59,214 nt of DNA, from NCBI GenBank assembly GCA_029879645.1, contig JAOUPX010000003.1, positions 1 through 59,214 of the forward strand, read 5' to 3'. Below, one piece after another: positions 54,044 to 59,214 of the stretch. This DNA is from Nitrospinota bacterium. Lineage in GTDB: Bacteria > Nitrospinota > Nitrospinia > Nitrospinales > Nitrospinaceae. Under the pieces are notes generated by a model. It had not been told where the DNA came from. It searched no databases and was given only the letters and a program-made list of their open reading frames with translations. How positions within the stretch are numbered: the stretch's first letter is position 1; the number at the start of each line of letters is the position of its first letter. A program made the translations under genes and the position numbers.

Positions 54044-55333
54044 TCAACCCCTTTTCTTTAAAGGCGTGTAGTCCGTTCTCTTTGGTCCCTGATAAATTTG
54101 CCGTGGCCGGCCGATTTTAAAATCCTGATCTTTCTGCAATTCAATCCAATGAGCGATCCACCCCGGAAGTCGTCCCATGGCGAACATGACCGTGAACATG
54201 TTGATCGGAATTTTCAGGGCTTTGTAAATCAATCCTGAATAAAAATCCACGTTGGGATATAATTTTTTAGAGATGAAATAATCATCCTTGAGGGCAATTT
54301 CCTCCAATTGCAGAGCAATATCCAATAACGGATCGTTGCCCCCCAGTTTGCCAAAAATTTCATGCGCCATTTTTTTTATGATCTTGGACCGGGGATCAAA
54401 GTTTTTATATACCCGGTGGCCGAAACCCATTAAACGGAAGGAGTCGTTGGGATCCTTGGCTTTTTCTACAAACTGCTTCACGTTCCCGCCGGCTTCCTGG
54501 ATTGTTTGGAGCATTTCAATCACCGCCTGATTGGCGCCTCCATGGAGCGGTCCCCAGAGCGCATAAATGCCTGCCGATACCGAAGAATATAAATTGCAGC
54601 GGGAACTGCCGACCAGTCGAACTGTACTGGTGGAGCAATTCTGCTCGTGGTCTGCATGCAGGATGAGGAGAGTGTCCAGCGCCTTGGCCACCAGTGGATC
54701 CACTTCATATTGTTCACACGGATTGGAAAACATCATATGCAAAAAGTTTTCCGTGTAGCTCAGGGAGTTTTTGGGGTAGGGGAATGGCTGGCCAATGGAT
54801 TTTTTATAGCTGTATGCGGCGATAGTGGGCAGTTTCGCCAGAAGCCGGTGAATGGTGATTTCAATTTCGCGTTCGTTCTGGGGGTTGAGCTGGTCCTGAT
54901 AAAAGGTGGCTAGAGAACCTACAATCGCACTGCATACGGCCATGGGATGGGGATTATTGGGGAATCCATCATATAAGTTTTTGATGGACTCATGGACCAT
55001 GGAATGGTGGGTGACATGGTATTGAAAATAATCCAGTTCCTGTTGATTCGGAAGGTTTCCATATATCAGCAAATAAGCTGTTTCGATGAAATTGCTGTGT
55101 TCCGCCAGTTGTTCGATAGGGATGCCTCGGTACATCAGGATTCCCTTCTCTCCATCCAGGAACGTAATTTCGCTTTGACAGCTACCCGTGCTGACGAATC
55201 CGGGGTCATAGGTGATCAGCCCCGTGGTATTCCGGAGTGTGGAAATATCCACCGCCTCTTCGCCGCAGGTTCCCTTTATAACGGGTAAAGTGTAGGATGT
55301 GCCCTGATAAATTACTTCGACGGTTTTAGACAT
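54044..55333 (-). CDS. gltA: Citrate synthase
   Basis: I choose the ATG at 55333 (MSKTVEVIYQGTSYTLPVIK) with GGAGG upstream, giving 429 residues; an upstream ATG at 55372 lacks a ribosome site. Catalytic residues align exactly with the Gram-negative hexameric type: His264 in WGPLHGGANQ, His306 in FGHRVYKNFDPR and Asp363 in NVDFYSGLIY. It condenses oxaloacetate and acetyl-CoA in the citric-acid cycle. The start TYDPGFVSTGSCQSEITFLD and LMYRGIPIEQLAEHS are the usual E. coli-like features, including the NADH-sensitive type N-terminus. Convergent with clpS, divergent from the symporter gene. Confidence 0.97.
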   Translation of the reverse strand: MSKTVEVIYQGTSYTLPVIKGTCGEEAVDISTLRNTTGLITYDPGFVSTGSCQSEITFLDGEKGILMYRGIPIEQLAEHSNFIETAYLLIYGNLPNQQELDYFQYHVTHHSMVHESIKNLYDGFPNNPHPMAVCSAIVGSLATFYQDQLNPQNEREIEITIHRLLAKLPTIAAYSYKKSIGQPFPYPKNSLSYTENFLHMMFSNPCEQYEVDPLVAKALDTLLILHADHEQNCSTSTVRLVGSSRCNLYSSVSAGIYALWGPLHGGANQAVIEMLQTIQEAGGNVKQFVEKAKDPNDSFRLMGFGHRVYKNFDPRSKIIKKMAHEIFGKLGGNDPLLDIALQLEEIALKDDYFISKKLYPNVDFYSGLIYKALKIPINMFTVMFAMGRLPGWIAHWIELQKDQDFKIGRPRQIYQGPKRTDYTPLKKRG

Positions 55334-55458
55334 GGAAACCTCCGTTCTGTTATTGGCGTCAGCGGGTAGCACGAAAATATGTTGAGCGACGCTCTTATTA
55401 TAAAGTTTCTGGAAACGGTTTCCACTAATTTACTGACACTAGAGACGGGAAACGCCTC

Positions 55459-56682
55459 ATGAAAAACAATAACTGGCTTCTCTATTTTATAATAGTGGGT
55501 ATTTTTCTCGGAGGCCTGTGCGGCTGGTGGTTTGGCCCCGCGATGGCTGCGGTGGACTGGATTGGGGAAATTTTTTTAAACGCCCTGAAAATGCTAGTTA
55601 TTCCCCTTATCGTATCATCATTGATCGTCGGGATTTCCGGGCTGGGGGATATCACCAAGGTGGGGAAAACCGGGTTGATCACTCTTTTATATTTTATGAT
55701 CACCACCGCCTTTTCAGTGATCATCGGACTCGGCATGGTAAATCTTATGGAACCCGGAAAATCCGTTGAGATGGTGGCCGAGCTTCCGGAGCATGTTGCC
55801 GGTAAAAAATCTCTGGGGATTACCGACATCTTTCAAAGTTTTGTCACACCCAACCTGATTAAATCCATGCTGGAGATGGATATTCTGCCGATCATTATTT
55901 TTTCGCTGGTGTTCGGCGGGGTGCTGACCACCCTGGGTGAAAAGGGAAAAAATGTCATCAGTTTTTTCGATACGGTAAATGAAGCCATTATGAAAATGGT
56001 TCATCTGGTTTTGTACCTTGCGCCGGTCGGTATTTTTGCGCTTATCGCTTCCAAGCTGGGAGCCGCCGGCGGCGGAGAGGCCTTCTGGACCGAGTTGATG
56101 CGGATCGGCAAGTTCGCCTTTACCGTAATCGCGGCGTTGTTATTTCACGCGCTGGTGGTTCTTCCGGCCATTCTGATATTCTTCACCCGGAGGAGCCCCC
56201 TGCGGTATTTCAAGGGAGCGAGCGCCGCGCTGACCACGGCGTTTTCGACCGCCAGCAGTTCCGCCACCCTGCCGGTGACCATTGAGTGTGCTGAAGAAAA
56301 TAATGGCGTGTCGCGGCGGGCGTCTCTCTTTGTCCTTCCCATTGGCGCCACGGTCAATATGGATGGCACTGCCATGTATGAGGCGATTGCGGCCATCTTC
56401 ATTGCCCAAATGATCGGCATGCCACTGGGTTTTACGGAACAGATCATTATATTCGTTACTGCAACCCTTGCCGCCATCGGGGCCGCCGGTATACCCGAGG
56501 CGGGATTGGTCACGATGGTGATGGTCCTGCAGTCGGTCGGATTGCCGCTGGAAGGCATAGGAATGTTATTGTCGATCGACTGGTTTTTAGACCGGTGCCG
56601 GACCACCATCAATGTCTGGGGAGACTCCATAGGCGCCGCTGTGGTTGATAAACTCGAAGAACAATACGTGGAAGGAGGGTAG
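55459..56682 (+). CDS. Dicarboxylate/amino acid:cation symporter (DAACS family)
   Basis: A 407-residue membrane transporter of the GltP/DctA/GLT family. About eight helices and two re-entrant loops are suggested; the serine-rich loop STASSSATLPVTIECAEENN near residue 270 and GATVNMDGTAMYEAIAAIFI near 295 are the family marks, along with GAAGIPEAGLVTMVMVLQSV near 350 and DWFLDRCRTTINVWGDS near 375. It takes up glutamate, aspartate or C4-dicarboxylates with Na+ or H+. The substrate cannot be fixed from sequence alone. It is divergent from citrate synthase and four bases from the TauE-like gene. Confidence 0.94.
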   Translation: MKNNNWLLYFIIVGIFLGGLCGWWFGPAMAAVDWIGEIFLNALKMLVIPLIVSSLIVGISGLGDITKVGKTGLITLLYFMITTAFSVIIGLGMVNLMEPGKSVEMVAELPEHVAGKKSLGITDIFQSFVTPNLIKSMLEMDILPIIIFSLVFGGVLTTLGEKGKNVISFFDTVNEAIMKMVHLVLYLAPVGIFALIASKLGAAGGGEAFWTELMRIGKFAFTVIAALLFHALVVLPAILIFFTRRSPLRYFKGASAALTTAFSTASSSATLPVTIECAEENNGVSRRASLFVLPIGATVNMDGTAMYEAIAAIFIAQMIGMPLGFTEQIIIFVTATLAAIGAAGIPEAGLVTMVMVLQSVGLPLEGIGMLLSIDWFLDRCRTTINVWGDSIGAAVVDKLEEQYVEGG

Positions 56683-56686
56683 ACAA

Positions 56687-57052
56687 TTGGAATGGATAAT
56701 TTTGATCCTGATGGGGCTGGTGATCGGTATTCTGGCTTCCATGTCTGGTTTGGGCGGTGGATTTCTGGTGGTTCCTGTTCTGCTCTATCTCGGTAAGAAA
56801 GCTCAAATGGCTGTCGGTACTTCTTTTGTTGTGGTGTTTCTGATTGCGGTGTCCTCGGTGGCGGCCCATTACCGGTTGGGAAATATCGATCTAAAGACCG
56901 GACTGATGATCGCTATCGGGGGTATTGCCGGAGCGCAAGTAGGTCCTATTATTCTGCAGAGCATGTCGGAACAGAATTTTAAGCGATTTTTTGCAGGGGT
57001 TTTGGTGCTCCTGGCCATTTGGCTGGTGATTCAATCACGCAGTGCCGCCTGA
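56687..57052 (+). CDS. Half-size TauE/SafE (DUF81) family membrane protein
   Basis: The start is the TTG at 56687, five bases after GAAGGAGGG and four bases after the symporter stop; it gives 121 residues (MEWIILILMGLVIGILASMS). It has four membrane helices and the family motif SGLGGGFLVVPVLLYLGKKA, then MAVGTSFVVVFLIAVSSVAA. Full TauE/SafE proteins, implicated in export or uptake of sulfonates, sulfite or organic anions, have two such repeats in about 250 residues; this has one. It may act as a homodimer. Translational coupling to the symporter suggests a joint anion-transport role. Confidence 0.85.
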   Translation: MEWIILILMGLVIGILASMSGLGGGFLVVPVLLYLGKKAQMAVGTSFVVVFLIAVSSVAAHYRLGNIDLKTGLMIAIGGIAGAQVGPIILQSMSEQNFKRFFAGVLVLLAIWLVIQSRSAA

Positions 57053-57127
57053 CCGGCCAGCGTGACGCTGGACCCTATTTCGCTGAGGCGTTATTGTGCG
57101 CTCATTGAATTACTTTAGCCAGCAGGG

Positions 57128-57150
57128 GCGGCGAATCGCCGCTGATAATT
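57128..57150 (+). terminator. Possible intrinsic terminator after the TauE-like gene
   Basis: GCGGCG (57128-57133) pairs with CGCCGC (57137-57142) around AAT, then TGATAATTTT follows. The stem is only six pairs and the T tract is interrupted, so strength is uncertain. It lies 76 bases after the stop codon. Confidence 0.4.
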
Positions 57151-57219
57151 TTAAGAACTTGGGATGCGAAAACCATACGTTGATAGTATTTTAACGCTTC
57201 AGCGAAAATTGCTCCGGGC

Positions 57220-57639
57220 CTAGCCCGGGCCTCGGACGATTCTTGCCGCGAAGGGGCCTTCGCCCAGCTTGTTGATCCAGTTGGAACGTCCTTTAATTAA
57301 ATTGAACATCATCGCCCGGTCCTTATTGACCGTATCCGTCCAGGTTACATCGGCGCAATCCGGTTCAAATGCCGGGGGAATGTGAATGATGTCCCCGCCC
57401 TTGGCTTTCAATGAGAAATTTTTATCAAAGATGGTTTTAATGTCTTCGAGCTTGCACACCCGCCAGTCGTTGAATCCGGCATGGTTTTCCTCATTTAATT
57501 GCTGGGCAAAATCCTGACATTGTTCAAGATTGCGCCATTTTCCCAGCATCTGCCGCGTATCCTTTTTCAGCCAGGTCAATCCTGTAACAGAATCGGTGAT
57601 GGTGTCATTTCCGTTATCAATAAATCTGTCGTCAGGCAT
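57220..57639 (-). CDS. DUF1566 (Lcl C-terminal) domain protein, short form
   Basis: A 139-residue protein that is almost only the DUF1566 domain: DNGNDTITDSVTGLTWLKKD at the start, NHAGFNDWRVCKLEDIKTIF in the middle and FAARIVRGPG at the end. It has no signal peptide and no low-complexity flanks. It shares the TDS/PNSGLxW, GxxDWR and closing RLVR/RIVR elements with the 194-residue protein at 7978-8562, so the two are distant paralogues. Cys residues occur in EQCQDF, RVCKLE and PDCADV. Function unknown. Confidence 0.82.
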   Translation of the reverse strand: MPDDRFIDNGNDTITDSVTGLTWLKKDTRQMLGKWRNLEQCQDFAQQLNEENHAGFNDWRVCKLEDIKTIFDKNFSLKAKGGDIIHIPPAFEPDCADVTWTDTVNKDRAMMFNLIKGRSNWINKLGEGPFAARIVRGPG

Positions 57640-57742
57640 GGAATCCTCGAATGCGTATTTGGAATTGGCTCATTATATCAAAATTTGGATGCGAGTAGGG
57701 TGTGGGCTGGTTCTTTTGAATGATTTTTCGTGCTTCATCAAG

Positions 57743-58168
57743 CTAGTTCCGGGTAAAAAAGTGAAGTCCCTGGAAATGATAATTTAACCCCGGCGGGTGC
57801 TTGATTTCAAAAAAACCATTCGCCAGCGGAGGGCTGTTACTTTGTCCAATGACAGAAACGTAATCAAAGGGGCTTTCTTCGCAGGTTCGAAAGAAACACC
57901 ACCTCATGAAAAGTGGTTTTTTAAGATTGCGTTTAAATACAATTCCAAGAATATCCGGTCCGCTAAAGAAGAACTGCAGGACAAAGTCCGGTGAGTTGAT
58001 CTGAAATGTCTTATTGAGGGCGAGACGGGACAGGTCTATCGGATTGTCCACTTTGTTTGCCTGAATTTTGTATTTCTTGAGAGAAATTGTCTCAAAGGAC
58101 TGAGCGAGTGTGGCGTGGTATAGACCCAACGATAAAACAGCGCAAACAACTGGGAGGCCTCTTATCAC
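57743..58168 (-). CDS. Possible small exported protein downstream of a terminator
   Basis: A reverse-strand frame that continues upstream across the terminator at 58191-58225, so a start before that is improbable. A GTG at 58168 would give 141 residues opening with a signal-like MIRGLPVVCAVLSLGLYHAT and a cleavage site at TLAQS. No ribosome site is visible before it. The remainder (KTFQINSPDFVLQFFFSGPD) has no known motif. Two shorter forward frames overlap it. It may be a real exported protein or chance. Confidence 0.3.
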   Translation of the reverse strand: MIRGLPVVCAVLSLGLYHATLAQSFETISLKKYKIQANKVDNPIDLSRLALNKTFQINSPDFVLQFFFSGPDILGIVFKRNLKKPLFMRWCFFRTCEESPFDYVSVIGQSNSPPLANGFFEIKHPPGLNYHFQGLHFFTRN

Positions 58169-58190
58169 AAATACAGGGAAAGACCAAAGA

Positions 58191-58225
58191 AAAAGCCGAT
58201 AGAGTAAAAACTCTATCGGCTTTTT
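58191..58225 (-). terminator. Strong symmetrical terminator of the exported-protein gene
   Basis: A perfect 15-base-pair stem (58191-58205 with 58210-58224, AAAAGCCGATAGAGT) around a four-base loop. T residues follow on both sides (TTTTT forward, TTTTTCTTT reverse), so it can act on both strands. It lies 42 bases after the stop of the reverse-strand gene ending at 58267. Confidence 0.92.
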
Positions 58226-58266
58226 AATCAATTTTACCAGGACAATGTGTCCCAAAACGGTGTAGC

Positions 58267-58722
58267 TTACTTCAAGGTCGGATGATAGTCGCCACACATG
58301 GAATTCGGAACCAGGGTTTCCTTCATGTAGCCTTTGCGATCTTGATTCATCTGCTTCCGGTAAGCATCGTCTGAATTTTCACCACGGCAATCGCCTTTGA
58401 TGATACCGGTTTGCATGTTGGCTTCTTCAATCGTCTTGGCAGCCTTCCAAGATTGATCGACCTGAGAGGAACCGAACTGCTGGTCTACGTTGATTCCACT
58501 GGCGGTATTTCTGGACGTATGAGCGCGAGAAGCGCGGTTAACTGCATCCGTCAAAGCCCGTTGTTGTGCACCAATTTCAACCATGGTCCGGCCAACGCCC
58601 ATTACGCTTTGGTCTTGCTGACTGTATGCGCCCGGAACCAATTGATCAGCAAAGGCATTGTTTGCTCCGAAAGCCAGTACAGCGGCAAAACTTACTGCTA
58701 ACAAAAGTGCTTTCTTTTTCAT
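58267..58722 (-). CDS. Small exported protein of unknown function
   Basis: The ATG at 58722 (MKKKALLLAVSFAAVLAFGA) with GGGGAGA upstream gives 151 residues; the longer frame from 58794 is unlikely. A clear signal peptide ends near NAFADQLVPG. The mature protein is polar, rich in Gln, Ala, Asn and Ser, with GRTMVEIGAQQRALTDAVNR, then ASRAHTSRNTASGINVDQQF and two Cys (GDCRGEN, NSMCGDY) that could form a disulfide. The strong ribosome site and terminator suggest an abundant single-gene message. No family recognised. Confidence 0.82.
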   Translation of the reverse strand: MKKKALLLAVSFAAVLAFGANNAFADQLVPGAYSQQDQSVMGVGRTMVEIGAQQRALTDAVNRASRAHTSRNTASGINVDQQFGSSQVDQSWKAAKTIEEANMQTGIIKGDCRGENSDDAYRKQMNQDRKGYMKETLVPNSMCGDYHPTLK

Positions 58723-59164
58723 TGTTATCTCCCCTAAAAAAGATTGTACTCGATGGGTAAAACTCAAAAGTAAATAACTCATTAAAAACAGCAAAAAAAT
58801 GAATTATGAAATACCGACAATGTTTAGGGGCTTAGCTTTGGAGGATCCACTACACTAAGCGACCATTTTTGAAGACATTCTGAGGCTTCTTGCACAAGAA
58901 TTTATAATCTTAGAAGCAATTTGTCAATAAAAAACTCCATTGATACCAATCAGCAATCGTCTAATCCGATTGATTTTTAGGACTAGAGCCTTTTTAGAGG
59001 AAATAATGGGTCTGATCTTCCTGAGATTTGGCCTAAAAACAGGTCAACTTGTTGTTTTATTTGAAGAAAAAACTTTTTGTGAATCCATTTTAAAACTTCT
59101 AGCTTCCCGTGTATGATTGTATTGATTATAAAGTTTCAAACACCCTTTTTCAGGATTATTTTTC
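58723..59164. other. Divergent intergenic region upstream of the DUF2203 gene
   Basis: A 442-base AT-rich gap containing the promoters of the exported-protein gene and the DUF2203 gene. TACAAT on the reverse strand (58748-58743) is too close to the start codon to be a good -10 box. TATAAA at 59127-59132 is a possible forward -10 box without a good -35. No repeat or RNA structure stands out. Confidence 0.25.
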
Positions 59165-59214
59165 ATGTCGAAAAAGTATTTTACCGTTGAAGAAGCTAAT
59201 GCCGTAATTCCTGA
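59165..59214 (+). CDS. DUF2203 family protein, N-terminal fragment (partial)
   Basis: Sixteen complete codons and part of another before the window ends: MSKKYFTVEEANAVIP. The opening (YFTxEEANAxxP) is the signature of the DUF2203 family of small helical bacterial proteins of unknown function. Only this start is visible, so the call depends on the motif alone. No strong ribosome site is seen immediately upstream. Confidence 0.6.
   Translation, partial: MSKKYFTVEEANAVIP

Noticed and set aside
57797-57994. A 65-codon forward frame opposite the possible exported protein
   Set aside because: Highly basic composition with no signal, ribosome site or motif; it is not better supported than the reverse frame and both may be chance.

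Overview
The window looks like a contiguous piece of a Gram-negative bacterial chromosome of moderate GC content (roughly 48-50 % by eye). It holds about 58 protein genes packed on both strands, with no rRNA, tRNA, CRISPR array, insertion sequence or phage gene that I can see. The envelope genes (two class A penicillin-binding proteins, MltG, a SPOR protein, TatA, a probable lipoprotein), an NDH-1 fragment, HemB, citrate synthase and a ferredoxin-type sirohaem reductase fit a respiring organism. The mix of families, with many small DUF1566, DUF5069, TPR and LRR proteins, reminds me of Nitrospinota or deltaproteobacterial relatives. No diagnostic marker such as nitrite oxidoreductase is present, so this placement is a low-to-moderate confidence inference.

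Layout. 1-5.6 kb: the end of atpC, then reverse-strand genes for a CBS protein, UvrA and a UbiD decarboxylase. 5.7-9.6 kb: two peptide-type ABC permeases, two small proteins (one DUF1566) and a DnaJ-like chaperone. 9.6-15 kb: a membrane protein, BirA, a DUF2062 protein, a 48-residue lipoprotein with a strong terminator, and a radical SAM cassette. 15.2-16.2 kb: hemB. 16.3-29.8 kb: ten co-directional, tightly spaced or overlapping genes: an HTH protein, an unknown membrane-anchored protein, a class A PBP, a SPOR protein, pgi, a transaldolase-like gene, glk, argG, a sigma-54 response regulator and an LpoA-like periplasmic protein. This block meets a second class A PBP tail to tail. 29.8-36 kb: DUF5069, LRR and TPR proteins, TatA and a flippase-like membrane protein. 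35.9-40.4 kb: nuoE-nuoG-nuoD. 40.7-49.3 kb: a large TPR protein and the reverse-strand run nirA/sir-like, yicC, gmk, hisC, mltG. 49.6-59.2 kb: an ICMT-like methyltransferase, a YraN-family protein, an Nfu-type Fe-S protein, DUF3108, ClpS, citrate synthase, a dicarboxylate symporter, a half-size TauE-like protein and small exported proteins, ending in the start of a DUF2203 gene.

How the genes work together. Peptidoglycan synthesis is a recurring theme: two bifunctional synthases, a candidate activator, a SPOR protein and MltG. The pgi, transaldolase-like and glk genes form a hexose-phosphate module. NuoEGD, the sirohaem reductase, the Nfu protein and the radical SAM enzyme show heavy Fe-S use.

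Most unusual candidates: a sirohaem sulfite/nitrite reductase fused to a HEPN-like region and a C-terminal TusA domain; a nuoE-nuoG-nuoD cluster with no nuoF; and an uncharacterised radical SAM enzyme paired with a small helical protein. I found no clear-cut new defence or mobile system.
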